Source of the DNA: Amyelois transitella
Taxonomy: Eukaryota; Arthropoda; Insecta; Lepidoptera; Pyralidae
Assembly (NCBI RefSeq): GCF_032362555.1
Contig: NC_083512.1
Coordinates: 6,870,001-6,934,000 of the forward strand
Direction of reading: 5' to 3'
Length of the DNA stretch: 64,000 nucleotides
In this document: positions 35,964 to 49,092 of the stretch, piece by piece
Numbering within the stretch: position 1 is the stretch's first letter
Layout: each line of letters starts with the position of its first letter
Notes under the pieces: generated by a model
The model's database searches: none
What the model was told of the DNA's origin: nothing
The model's input: only the letters and a program-made list of their open reading frames with translations
Position numbers and translations under genes: made by a program

Positions 35964-38900
35964 ATGGCGGTACATCTGTACGACTCCCGTCTGCCCTCCC
36001 AACCTTTACAGGAGAAACTAACCCTTACCATATTACTCATCCAATTGCCAAAATGTATCAATCATTGTAAATCTTTTTATAATATGACATTATTGTTATT
36101 TGTGTTAATTTATGTCAAATTTATTGCTAACGTCCTAGTGTAATAATTTAGTTAAGTTTTAAATTTAGTTTTACTTAGTTAGAAATTAAGTTAGTTCTTA
36201 AGCACCTTTCTTACTTGTTTATTTCTTTAATTATAAATTTTTAAGATATTCCTTTTGTTATTTTAAAAGTAATATTGTTATTAAAGTATTAACCAATTTA
36301 ATAGATATATTAATTTTATTTCCACGGAAAACCAACTTTTACCAATATAAATGCTAATTATTGTAATTTGTATCTATACTATCCATATCCATAATACTTA
36401 CTTACTTGAAATTTTCTTGTTAATTTTTATCTACGTTTGTCTCTCAACGGTTTTGTCATCTATTTACGTTTACGAGTAGTTGCTTGACCAATCATATGTT
36501 TTTGCCCAGACATAGAGATAATGAAGAGAATATTAGTTGGAATATATATAATATTTTTAATACAGGAAAAAAGTATTTTTGATTATATTTTGTTATGACC
36601 TTAAAATTGTTGATGGATGTATCTACTGGACCGATGATGACGAAATGTGTTACAGTCACCGACAAAACCTTCAAAATGAATATAGGCAATTTTTCCCGAA
36701 AATCCTCACGGTAGCGAAGTGCATTCCATTTCAATACGTATATCTGTCTTTCTATATTTGTCCTATCTATGTACATTATAATTCAATCACATCAAGCTTT
36801 TAACATAAAAGTTAAGATCATATTTATAAATAAATACCACTTATAAATACATACTAAAGTAGCTGTAGATTACAAATGCCAAATGGATCAAAAATTTACC
36901 TGACTAACTTAATCTACAATCATAGTGAAAAGGCGCACCCTGGGCTCCTCTACAGGGAGGTGATAATGAATCCGGGATTGCTAACGCTAGGAGAAAGACC
37001 AAGACAGACTTAGGCCAGAATTATACGAGAAAGGCACTTCACTGTGTTTTCTTAAACTAATATTTTGGACATTTGTTTGAATAATGATAACTGATATAAT
37101 CTCTTCATTTAAATTCAAATTTAAAAGGAAATGGTCTATTTATTACGACACGAGAGTGTCTCATCATTTAATAGGGCCACCACGTACATCATTCAATTCA
37201 AGGTGATACAGTTATATCTTGAGCCCACCGTACACGTAACATAAAAATGTTAAATTGAAACAACACTATCCCACCACCACCTATTCCTATACCAATCTTC
37301 CCGTTTCACGAGCTAAATCATGGGAGGAGTGCGCTGCTCTCGCGTTTGCTCTCTAACAGCGCACCCTTTCTTGACTTCCTACAAAATTTTATTAGTGTCT
37401 TTCAGTTGTGTGTAACTCAACCCATTTTCTGAGGGGTATGCTGGCAATACACGTTACGCCACGCGTAGCCATGCCATCGCTGAATGATCGCCCATATCTG
37501 TTAACCTGAAGACCGACGAATTTTCTTGTTTGAAATTAAAAATCCTCAACACCATCCTGGTTTATTAGATTTCTTTCGTTGCCTCTCTCAGATCCCAAGA
37601 GGTCGGAGTAAACCAGGCCCAAACCGAATAGTTCACATTATCTAGAAGATTCCCGTTTTTCCATACATAAATCAGTCCCATAATACGCGGTGAAAATCCT
37701 CGATTACTGCTTCCTAGCGGAAGTAGAACTCCGTGTCGTAGAGCTTCATGCGGTGAACGGAAGAACGGAAGAAGCCATAAATTTTTTTAAGTATTGTTTA
37801 ATAAAGAAATCCATTTTGTATTTGAAGTATTTGGTAACTAAGCTTTTTTTTGGAAAATCTTACAAACGTCAAAGGAATTCCTTCCGTTTTCAGTAAAAGC
37901 GGAAAATTGTTTGTTGTTTTTCTGTCCATGCCCTGGGGTTGATAGTGGTGGCGAAAATAGTTTGGCCTTGTTTTGAGTATAATTATATTTTGCAAAAACC
38001 GTCCTGGCATTTTTATTTCTTATTTAATAGCTAAGGGATAGGCTTGTAAACTTGGGATTCTTGATGTATGCGATGGGCTAGCAACATTTCACTTTTTGAA
38101 TCTCAATTCTATCGTGAAGCCAAACAGCTGAACGTGGCCTATCAGTTTTTTCAACACTGTTGGCTCTGTCTACCCCGCAAGGGATATCTATATGTGTATG
38201 TATGTAATTAATAGCTACTAGCCTTCTCACTGGCTGTTTTTATTTAACCAAAAAGTCCACTTCTATGGAGAGGAGATACCCGGACATTAATTTGTCATAA
38301 CATATAAGTATGCGTTTCATTGCAACTCGTTCCGTTATACCGCCTCTCCATTGATAGCGGTCAATGTTAATATTAATATATTTAGGTTACATATTTTTGT
38401 TATAATTATCACACAATATGTATCTAATAGATTATTGTAATCGGATCATTAAAGTTAGGTATATCTTAAACGAATCGTTTGCCATGAACGAAGCTTTTAA
38501 TATATTTTTATAAAAATTTAATTATAAATTTTATACCTTGTCATAATTAGATCTTATCTAGAAAAACCAAATCCAGTTCAAACAAATTGTGTACTTTGAA
38601 AACATTAATGCCAGCGCTTTTTTTAAGATCCATTTAAACTATGACTAAGGTGTTATGTCAGTATCTCGATTTTAATGGGTTTAATACAGCCATGATTCTC
38701 ATGATCAAAAGCTGAACCTGGCCTATCAATCTTTTAAAAACTGTTGGCTCTATCTACCTCGCAAGGGTCTCGTGAGGGACAAAGGGCATACTTTTTTACT
38801 GTGTTGGTGCAGTTGGTTATTCCCTTTCTTTACATGATATGAAGACAGACTGGCTTGATTGATTGATCCCCCATTTTAAATTATTTGGGAGATTCAAGTC

Positions 38901-39666
38901 GTGTTGTGCAACGGTAACGATATTGTCAAAGTAGAATAGATGTGTATCGCCAGCGTACAAAGTGAGATTCCTTTGAGTCCTATTTAGTTAGAACTAGTTA
39001 CGTAAACTATATAACCATACCATATGTAATAGTCTGAGGAGAACTTGTACAATTATCGATCTTTACGGCTTGCTGCCTAAACCTACTGCAAATAAGATTT
39101 AAACGACTTTGAAGCTACATCATTCATGCCGATGTTATTTAAGCGTATTTGCAAGTTTTTGATGACCCTCGATGTCAAACGTCTTTATCGAATCTATCAA
39201 TACGCCTAAATCAATTTTTTTAATACAAAATTCTTTATATTTTTGGATATCACGAGTACCACCGATATTGGCCTGTGATTGCTGAGATCAGTTTAAGGAC
39301 ATGGCGTTTGGCATTTAAAATATTAGTATTAATATAAAAATAGTTAAGATATCAGAAATAATTTATATCTACTTAACATTTCAGCTTCATTAATTTGATG
39401 GAGTACAGATGTTTGACTTACCAAAATACATAAGCAAACTAAATTATCAATTAGGTACTTTAATAGGTCTTTATAATACGAATAAGTATGTATTTAAATC
39501 ACTTGATTGGTCTCTAATTGTCGTCTAATGATTCATAAGTACCTATTAAAATTTGTCGAAAGTGCGTAAATATTTCGATATATTGCAATACATTTACAAA
39601 TAACATGTTATTTACCATAAAAAGGTGTCATTCCGTAATGAGATATTTAACTAACAGCAATCACGG
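35964..39666. other. array spacer between copies B and C
   Basis: Almost the same as the C-D spacer (40450-44129). It includes a family B scrap (36938-36990, minus), two family A scraps (38031-38216 and 38691-38776, plus) and long stretches without genes. It lacks a 63-base segment present in the C-D spacer (42001-42063). The short frames at 36492-36803, 37690-37896 and 37798-38010 recur in the next unit only because the DNA is duplicated, and they carry frameshifts relative to each other, so I do not call genes. Confidence 0.7.
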
Positions 39667-39702
39667 TATTTATACTGCAGAATCTAGCTATCCCAATTCA
39701 TT
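39667..39702 (+). promoter_or_regulatory. core promoter of copy C
   Basis: TATTTATA at 39667-39674 and TCATTT at 39698-39703, which matches the arthropod initiator TCAKTY. The initiator A lies 33 bp from the TATA start, and the ATG follows 50 bases later. Confidence 0.55.
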
Positions 39703-39752
39703 TTACTGCGAATCTTTCCAACTACTGTTTACTTTGAAGTTAAATTGACACA

Positions 39753-40449
39753 ATGAGAACTGCAGCAAGGACTGAACCTGTAAAAACCACGAGACACGTG
39801 TGCGGCCGTTGTGGTATGTCGTACAAGGAGTACAAACAGCTGGTGGAGCACCTGTACTGGCGGCACGGGACGGAGAGTGCCGCGTGCAAGCAGTGCCGCC
39901 AGCGGAAATGGGACTTCGCTCCCCACCGTTGTCATGTGCTCCCTTATGACGATGCGAACATTGAGTCTGATATGCCTCAAGCAGTCTTGAGGCAGAGTCC
40001 CAGTAGATACGAATTCTGCTACTGTGGTGTGGACATAGAGGACTCCGCCATGATCGGATGCGACGGGGCACAGTGCGCGCTGAAGTGGTACCACTTCCAG
40101 TGCGTGGGCATTGTGGACCCCCCGGATGGCGAGTGGTTCTGTCCACAGTGCAGTTCGCAGGTGAGTTTATTTAACATTTCAAAAATGCTTTACTAAACGA
40201 ATTAAGCCTAATTTTTGATTAACCTGGCGTATTCTTGTATTATTATTATATATAGCATTTCCTTTTCCAAATAATAACCTTAAATTTATTTTACAGAAAA
40301 GTGAAGCTCGACAACAACAACGAACAAGACAACTCGACAATCATCCTTCGAAGAGGCGGAAACGAGATGTGACGTCTTTTAAGGCGTTACAAATGGCGGT
40401 ACATGAAGCGACTCCCGTCTGCCCTCCCAACCTTTACAGGAGAAACTAA
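39753..40449 (+). CDS. C2H2 + ING-like PHD finger protein, copy C (intact)
   Basis: Two exons, 39753-40160 and 40297-40449 (CAG|GTGAGT donor, TTTTACAG acceptor), coding for 186 residues. Visible domains are: a C2H2-like finger (C17, C20, H33, H38); a Cys/His cluster (C45, C48, H58, C60); and a complete Cys4-His-Cys3 PHD finger (C89, C91, C103, C108, H114, C117, C130, C133). The PHD has the ING-type core MIGCDGAQC, WYHFQCVGI and GEWFCPQC, and keeps the two aromatic positions (F88, W112) that form the methyl-lysine cage in ING proteins. Exon 2 adds a basic SKRRKRD segment, like the basic tail after the PHD finger of ING1/2 and a possible nuclear signal. Inference: a nuclear reader of methylated histone H3 tails, possibly DNA-contacting. 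Where other copies stop, this one has CAA for TAA and runs 18 codons into repeat sequence. The linker at residues 77-82 carries a self-templated insertion shared with D. Confidence 0.85.
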
Positions 40450-43400
40450 CCCTTACCATATTACTCGTCCAATTGCCAAAATGTATCAATCATTGTAAAT
40501 CTTTTTATAATATGACATTATTGTTATTTGTGTTAATTTATGTCAAATTTATTGCTAACGTCCTAGTGTAATAATTTAGTTAAGTTTTAAATTTAGTTTT
40601 ACTTAGTTAGAAATTAAGTTAGTTCTTAAGCACCTTTCTTACTTGTTTATTTCTTTAATTATAAATTTTTAAGATATTCCTTTTGTTATTTTAAAAGTAA
40701 TATTGTTATTAAAGTATTAACCAATTTAATAGATATATTAATTTTATTTCCACGGAAAACCAACTTTTACCAATATAAATGCAAATTATTGTAATTTGTA
40801 TCTATACTATCCATATCCATAATACTTACTTACTTGAAATTTTCTTGTTAATTTTTATCTACGTTTGTCTCTCAACGGTTTTGTCATCTATTTACGTTTA
40901 GTTGCTTGACCAATCATATGTTTTTGCCCAGACATAGAGATAATGAAGAGAATATTAGTTGGAATATATATAATATTTTTAATACAGGAAAAAAGTATTT
41001 TTATGTAAGATTATATTTTGTTATGACCTTAAAATTGTTGATGGATGTATCTACTGGACCGATGATGACGATATGTGTTACAGTCACCGACAAAACCTTC
41101 AAAATGAATATAGGCAATTTTTCCCGAAAATCCTCACGTATCCATACGTATATCTGTCTTTCTATATTTGTCCTATCTATGTACATTATAATTCAATCAC
41201 ATCAAGCTTTAAACATAAAAGTTAAGATCATATTTATAAATAAATACCACTTATAAATACATACTAAAGTAGCTGTAGATTACAAATGCCAAATGGATCA
41301 AAAATTTACCTGACTAACTTAATCTACAATCATAGTGAAAAGGCGCACCCTGGGCTCCTCTACAGGGAGGTGATAATGAATCCGGGATTGCTAACGCTAG
41401 GAGAAAGACCAAGACAGACTTAGGCCAGAATTATACGAGAAAGGCACTTCACTGTGTTTTCTTAAACTAATATTTTGGACATTTGTTTGAATAATGATAA
41501 CTGATATAACCTCTTCATTTAAATTCAAATTTAAAAGGAAATGGTCTATTTATTACGACACGAGAGTGTCTCAACATTTAATAGGGCCACCACGTACATC
41601 ATTCAATTCAAGGTGATACAGTTATATCTTGAGCCCACCGTACACGTAACATAAAAATGTTAAATTGAAACAACACTATCCCACCACCACCTATTCCTAT
41701 ACCAATCTTCCCGTTTCACGAGCTAAATCATGGGAGGAGTGCGCTGCTCTCGCGTTTGCTCTCTAACAGCGCACCCTTTCTTGACTTCCTACAAAATTTT
41801 ATTAGTGTCTTTCAGTTGTGTGTCACACAACTCATTTTCTGAGGGGTATGCTGGCAATACACGTTACGCCACGCGTAGCCATGCCATCGCTGAATGATCG
41901 CCCATATCTGTTAACCTGAAGACCGACGAATTTTCTTGTTTGAAATTAAAAATCCTCAACACCATCCTGGTTTATTAGATTTCTTTCGTTGCCTCTCTCG
42001 AAGCCGCTGCGAATCTTATGCCACCGATGCGCGAATTCTGGGAGCCGTCTGAAGTTCGTCAGAGATCCCAAGAGGTCGGAGTAAACCAGGCCCAAACCGA
42101 ATAGTTCACATTATCTAGAAGATTCCCGTTTTTCCATACATAAATCAGTCCCATAATACACGGTGAAAATCCTCGATTACTGCTTCCTAGCGGAAGTAGA
42201 ACTCCGTGTCGTAGAGCTTCATGCGGTGAACGGAAGAACGGAAGAAGCCATAATTTTTTTTAAGTATTGTTTAATAATGAAATCCATTTTGTATTTGAAG
42301 TATTTGGTAACTAAGCTTTTTTTTGTAAAATCTTACAAACGTCAAAGGAATTCCTTCCGTTTTCAGTAAAAGCGGAAAATTGTTTGTTGTTTTTCTGTCC
42401 ATGCCCTGGGGTTGATAGTGGTGGCGAAAATAGTTTGGCCTTGTTTTGGGTATAATTATATTTTGCAAAAACCGTCCTGGCATTTTTATTTCGGATAGGC
42501 TTGTAAACTTGGGATTCTTGATGTATGCGATGGGCTAGCAACATTTCACTTTTTGAATCTCAATTCTATCGTGAAGCCAAACAGCTGAACGTGGCCTATC
42601 AGTTTTTGCAACACTGTTGGCTCTGTCTACCCCGCAAGGGATATCTATATGTGTATGTATGTAATTAATAGCTACTAGCCTTCTCACTGGCTGTTTTTAT
42701 TTAACCAAAAAGTCCACTTCTATGGAGAGGAGATACCCGGACATTAATTTGTCATAACATATAAGTATGCATTTCATTGCAACTCGTTCCGTTATACCGC
42801 CTCTCCATTGATAGCGGTCAATGTTAATATTAATATATTTAGGTTACATATTTTTGTTATAATTATCACACAGTATGTATCTAATAGATTATTGTAATCG
42901 GATCATTAAAGTTAGGTATATCTTAAACGAATCGTTTGCCATGAACGAAGCTTTTAATATATTGTCATAAAAATTTAATTATAAATTTTATACCTTGTCA
43001 TAATTAGATCTTATCTAGAAAAACCAAATCCAGTTCAAACAAATTGTGTACTTTGAAAACATTAATGCCAGCGCTTTTTTTAAGATCCATACCAATTTAA
43101 ACTATGACTAAGGTGTTATGTCAGTATCTCGATTTTAATGGGTTTAATACAGCCATGATTCTCATGATCAAAAGCTGAACCTGGCCTATCAATCTTTTAA
43201 AAACTGTTGGCTCTATCTACCTCGCAAGGGTCTCGTGAGGGACAAAGGGCATACTTTTTTACTGTGTTGGTGCAGTTGGTTTTTCCCTTTCTTTACATGA
43301 TATGAAGACAGACTGGCCTGATTGATTGATCCCCCATTTTAAATTATTTGGGAAATTCAAGTCGTGTTGTGCAACGGTAACGATATTGTCAAAGTAGAAT

Positions 43401-44129
43401 AGATGTGTATCGCCAGCGTACAAAGTGAGATTCCTTTGAGTCCTATTTAGTTAGAACTAGTTACGTAAACCATATAACCATACCATATGTAATAGTCTGA
43501 GGAGAACTTGTACAATTATCGATCTTTACGGCTTGCTGCCTAAACCTACTGCAAATAAGATTTAAACGACTTTGAAGCTACATCATTCATGCCGATGTTA
43601 TTTAAGCGTATTTGCAAGTTTTTGATGACCCTCGATGTCAAACGTCTTTATCGAATCTATCAATACGCCTAAATCAATTTTTTTAATACAAAATTCTTTA
43701 TATTTTTGGATATCACGAGTACCACCGATATTGGCCTGTGATTGCTGAGATCAGTTTAAGGACATGGCATTTGGCATTTAAAATATTAGTATTGATATGA
43801 AAATAGTTAAGATATCAGAAATAATTTATATCTACTTAACATTTCAGCTTCATTAATTTGATGGAGTACAGATGTTTGACTTACCAAAATACATAAGCAA
43901 ACTAAATTATCAATTAGGTACTTTAATAGGTCTTTATAATACGAATAAGTATGTATTAAAATCACTTGATTGGTCTCTAATTGTCGTCTAATGATTCATA
44001 AGTACCTATTAAAATTTGTCGAAAGTGCGTAAATATTTCGATATATTGCAATACATTTACAAATAACATGTTATTTACCATAAAAAGGTGTCATTCCGTA
44101 ATGAGATATTTAACTAACAGCAATCACGG
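40450..44129. other. array spacer between copies C and D
   Basis: Near-identical duplicate of the B-C spacer; C-to-D start spacing is 4463 bp. Contains family A scraps (42494-42663 and 43153-43238, plus) and a family B scrap (41340-41395, minus). No convincing gene. Confidence 0.7.
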
Positions 44130-44166
44130 TATTTATACTGCAGAATCTAGCTATCCCAATTCATTT
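44130..44166 (+). promoter_or_regulatory. core promoter of copy D
   Basis: TATTTATA at 44130-44137 and TCATTT at 44161-44166, same spacing as in copy C. Confidence 0.55.
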
Positions 44167-44215
44167 TACTGCGAATCTTTGCAACTACTGTTTACTTTGA
44201 AGTTAAATTGACACA

Positions 44216-44853
44216 ATGAGAACTGCAGCAAGGACTGAACCTGTAAAAACCACGAGACACGTGTGCGGCCGTTGTGGTATGTCGTACAAGGAGTACAAAC
44301 AGCTGGTGGAGCACCTGTACTGGCGGCACGGGACGGAGAGTGCCGCGTGCAAGCAGTGCCGCCAGCGGAAATGGGACTTCGCTCCCCACCGTTGTCATGT
44401 GCTCCCTTATGACGATGCGAACATTGAGTCTGATATGCCTCAAGCAGTCTTGAGGCAGAGTCCCAGTAGATACGAATTCTGCTACTGTGGTGTGGACATA
44501 GAGGACTCCGCCATGATCGGATGCGACGGGGCACAGTGCGCGCTGAAGTGGTACCACTTCCAGTGCGTGGGCATTGTGGACCCCCCGGATGGCGAGTGGT
44601 TCTGTCCACAGTGCATTTCGCAGGTGAGTTTATTTAACATTTCAGTAATTCTGTAATAAACGGATTAAGCCGAATTTTTAATTTACCTGGCGTATTCTTG
44701 TATTATTATATATAGCAATTTCCTTTTCCAAATAATAACCTTAAATTTATTTTACAGAGAACTGAACCTCTACAACAACAGCGAATAAGACAACTCGACG
44801 AAAAACCTTCAAAGAGGCGGAAGCGAGATGTGACGTCTTTTAGGGCGGTATAA
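44216..44853 (+). CDS. C2H2 + ING-like PHD finger protein, copy D (intact)
   Basis: Exons 44216-44623 and 44758-44853, 167 residues. Exon 1 encodes the same protein as copy C except for CISQ instead of CSSQ at its end, so all finger ligands are present, as is the shared linker insertion. Exon 2 differs clearly (RTEPLQQQRIRQLDEKPSKRRKRD, then VTSFRAV and stop), so the exon-2/3' part has a different history from exon 1, consistent with gene conversion or unequal crossing-over between array members. It should have the same activity as copy C with a different C-terminal tail. The promoter is intact. Confidence 0.85.
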
Positions 44854-47800
44854 ATGGAAGTACATGAAGCGACTCCCGTCTGCGCTCCGCAACCTTTACA
44901 GGAGAAACTAACCTGTAACATATTACTCATCCAACTACCTAAATGTATCAATTATTGTAAAACTTTTTTATAATATGACATTATTGTTATTTGTGTTAAT
45001 TTATGTCAAATTTATTGATAACGTCCTAGTGTAATAATTTAGTTAAGTTTTAAATTTAGTTTTACTTAGTTAGAAATTAAGTTAGTTCTTAAGCACCTTT
45101 CTTACTTGTTTATTTCTTTAATTATAAATTTTTAAGGTTTTGATTTTTAAGCTTTTGTAATGTAGCTTGTGTAATATATATTTTAATTTAATTTCCACGG
45201 AAAACCACTTTTACCAATATAAATGCAAATTATTGTAATTTATATCTATACTATCCATAATACTTACTTCAGATTTTCTTGTTATTTTTAATCTACGTTT
45301 ATCTCTCAACGGGTTTGTCATCTATTTACGATTAGCTACTTGACCAATTATCATATGTTTTTGCCCACACATAGAGTTAATGAAGAGAGCATTAGTTGGA
45401 ATATTTTTATACAAAAAAGTATTTTTTTATGTAAGATTTTCATTTGTTATGACCTTAAAATTATTAATGAATGTATGAATGTACATCGACTGAACCGATG
45501 CTGATGATATTTGTTACAGTCACAGACAAGTAAATGGTTATAACTGAAAATCAGCGTATTTGTACTATTTCAGTGCCAAAAGATCGCTGAGTTATGACCA
45601 TTTCGACTTGCTACACACTTGTGTTAGTTTTAAGGATTTATTATTGTTATATATATTTGTGTTTATAGCACTGTCTAATAAACATTTTATCTCTCTATCT
45701 ATCAGACTTAGTACAGAGGCAGTGTATCGTATTTTTGGCATCTCTCATCATCTTAGAGATATCCACCAGTAGGTATAAACCCTAGATGTGAGTAGTGACG
45801 TCATACAGTATCATTTAGTTGGATTCCATAATAGAATATTTGACCTTGGATGTTTATTTTATTTTGTTATAACCTTAAAATTGTTGATGAATGTATCTAC
45901 TGGACCGATGACGATGATATTTGTTACAGTCACAGACAAAACCTTCAAATTAATATTCGCAATTTTTCCTGAAAATCCTCACGGTAGCGAAGTCCCGCGC
46001 ATTCCATATCAATACGTACTCACAGAAGCTTCACTAAGGTCATCTTTCTATATTTGCCCTATCTACATATAATGCAATCACATCACATTTAACATTATAC
46101 TTAAGATCATATTTATAAAGTCATACCACTCATAAATACTAAAGTAGCTGTAGATTACAAATGCGGGAGGTTTCCGCGACAGCTGACAAATATGATTATC
46201 GATATCTGATTTATTGGAATCACCTCGTATGTGACAGTATACTATTATTTTCTTCCTCCTCGGTATCGGGAGTGACGCGTATTGTACCTAATAACATCTT
46301 TAGTTTTCGTTATAGGCGCATCATATTCATGTGAGCACTTCATGTGGTCCATATTTCGATTTCTATTAAACTGTGCCCATTCTGCCGTCTAGAAAAAATT
46401 ATCTGACTTCTAATCTAACTAACATCTAATATAGAATCATAGTCAGACATATAAGAAAAAAGTACTTTCCTATGTTTTCTTAAACTATAATTAAAAGGAT
46501 ATTTATTTAAAGAATAATAACTGATATAACCTGTTCATTTAAATTCAACTTTCAAAGGAATTTGTCTATTTATTAAGGCACGAGAGTGTCTCAACATTTA
46601 AGCAATAGGTTCACGCACGGCTCAGGAGATACCCGGGCCACCACATACATCATTCAAGGCAAGGTGGTACAGTTATATCTTCAGCCCACCGTACACGTAA
46701 CATGAAAATGTTAAATTGAAACAACACTAGCCCACCGCCACCTATGCCTATACCAATCTTCCCGTTTCACGAGCTGAATCATGGGAGGAGTGCGCTGCTC
46801 TCGCGTTTGCTCTCTAACAGCGCACCCTTTCTCGACTTCCTACAATATTTTATTAGTGTCTTTTAGTTGTGTGTAACTCAACCCATTTTCTGGGGTTGCT
46901 GACATCCTGGTTTATTAGATTTCTTTCGTTGCCTCTCTCGAAGCCGCTACGAATCTTATGCCACCGATGCGCGAATTCTGGGAGCCGTCTGAAGTTCGTC
47001 ACAGATCCCACGAGATCGGAGTAAACCAGGCCCACCCCGAATGGTTCAACATTATCTAGAAGATTCCCGCTTTCCCATGCATGAATCAATCCCATAGTGC
47101 ATAGTGAAAATCCTCGATTACTGCTTCCTAGCAGAAGAAGAACTCCTTGTCGCAGAGCTTCATGCAGTGAAGCCTGCCTCTGAAACAGCCATATCCTGAC
47201 AAGGTCTGCAGAACAAACAAGGCAAAATGGCAAAACCCATAGATATTTTATAAGTATGGTTTAATAATCAAATCTCGTATGTACATTAAATACAAAATGG
47301 ATAAAGCTCTTTTATATAAAATCTTACAAACGTCAAAGGAGTTCTTTTCGTTTTTAGTAAAAGCGTAAATTGTTTGTTGTTTTCTGTCCATGCCCTGGGG
47401 TTGTGAAAATGTGAAGTGGTGGCGAAAATAGTTTCGCCTTGTTTTGAGTATAATTATATTTTGGAAAAACTGTCCTGGCATTTTTATTTCTTATTTGATA
47501 GCTGAGGGATAGGATCAGTTATTTCAACACTGTTGGCTCTGTCTACCCCGCAAGGGATATCTATAATTATGTGTTTGTATTTAATTAATATCTAGCTACT
47601 AGCCTTCTCACTAGTTTTTTTTATTTAACCAAAAAGTCCACTTCCATGGAGATGAGAGTATGCAAAATTTCATTGCAACTCGCTCCGTTATACCGCCTCT
47701 CCATTGATAGCGGTCAATGTTAATATAAATATATTCAGGTTACATATTTTTGTTATCATTATAACACAATATGAATCCAATACATTATTTTAATTGATTG

Positions 47801-48999
47801 ATTAAACGATTCGGTTTGCCATGACCGAAGCTTTTAATATCTTTTCATAAAAAAATAATTATAAATCAGGACCTTTTCATAGTTAGATCTTATCTAGAAA
47901 AGCCAAATCCAGTTTTAACAAATTGTGTTCTTCGAAAACATTAATGCCAGCTTTTTTATAAAGATCCATAACCATTAAAACTATGACTAAGGTGGTAGTA
48001 AGTATCTCGATTTTAATGGGTTTAATACAGCCATGATTCTCATGATTCAAAAGCTGAACCTGGCCTATAAATTTTTTGAAGACTCTTGACTCTGTCTACC
48101 TCGCAAGAGATATAGACGTGATGTGTGTATGATTCTCATTGCAGTTGCTTATTCTCTTTCTTTACAAGATATGAAGACGGACTGGCGTGATTGACTGATC
48201 CCCCATTTTAAATTGTTTGGGAGATTCAAGTCGTGTTGTGCAACGGTAACGATATTGTCAAAGTAGAATAGATGTGTATCGTCAGCGTACAAAGTGAGAT
48301 TCTTTGAGTCCTATTTGGTTGGAACTAGTTACGTAAACCATAGAACCATACCATATGTAATAGTCTGAGGAGAACTTGTCCAATTATCGATCTTTACGGC
48401 TTGCTGCCTAAACCTACTGCAAATAAGATTTAAACGTCTTTGAAGCTACATCATTCATGCCGATGTTATTTAAGCGTATTTGCAAGTTTTTGATGACTCT
48501 CGATATCAAACGTCTTTATCGAATCTCTCAATACGCCTAAATCATTTTTTAATACAAAATTCTTTATATTATTGGATATCACGAGTAGCACCGATATTGG
48601 CCTGTGATTGCTGGGATCAGTTTAAGGACATGGCATGTGGCATTTAAAATATTAGTATTAATATGAAAATAGTTAACTTTTCAGAAATAATTTATATCTA
48701 CTAAACATTTCAGCTTCATTAATTTGATGGAGTACAGATGTTTGACTTACCAAAATACCTACATAAGCAAACTAAATTATCAATTAGGCACTTTAATAGG
48801 TCTTTATAATACGAATAAGTATGTATTAAAATCACTTGATTGTTCTCTAATTGTCGTCTAATGATTGAAAAGTGCCTGTTAAAATTTGTCGAAAGTGCGT
48901 AAATATTTCGATATATTGCAATACATTTACAAATAACATGTTATTTACCATAAAAGGGTATCATTACGTAATGAGATATTTAACTAATAGCAATCATAG
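44854..48999. other. array spacer between copies D and E
   Basis: Related to the other spacers but more diverged and with extra sequence. It carries the 45430-45795 repeat also found left of the array, then the usual spacer order. Family A scraps lie at 47505-47575 and 48030-48130 (plus). Other frames in it, except the one at 46853-47233 listed separately, lack coding character. Confidence 0.65.
46853..47233 (-). other. 126-codon open frame of unknown status
   Basis: On the minus strand this frame is open for 126 codons with mixed composition (for example LLDNVEPFGVGLVYSDLVGS and LPEFAHRWHKIRSGFERG) in a spacer that is otherwise full of stops. The matching parts of the B-C and C-D spacers are shifted in frame or deleted, so it is not conserved across the array. 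I recognise no domain, and there is no promoter or splice signal that I can tie to it. It may be a captured gene or transposon fragment, or chance. Confidence 0.25.
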
Positions 49000-49036
49000 T
49001 ATTTATACTGCAGAATCTAGCTATCCCAATTCATTT
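49000..49036 (+). promoter_or_regulatory. core promoter of copy E
   Basis: TATTTATA at 49000-49007 and TCATTT at 49031-49036. The leader before the ATG matches copy A (AACTTTTACGATTATAATTG) rather than C and D. Confidence 0.55.
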
Positions 49037-49092
49037 TACTGCGAAGCTTTTCTACACTGTTAACTTTTACGATTATAATTGATACTGTCAAG

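Noticed and set aside
37690..38010. Short frames repeated in two spacers (also 42163-42483)
   Set aside because: Conserved only through recent DNA duplication; the copies differ by changes that do not respect codons, and there are no motifs or starts.
39703..40146. Antisense open frame of 147 codons across exon 1 of copy C (and equivalents at 34040, 35400, 44166, 49088, plus the second antisense frame)
   Set aside because: Mirror of a GC-rich conserved coding exon. Composition is Ser/Arg/Pro-rich, no motif is present, and it repeats only because the sense exon repeats.
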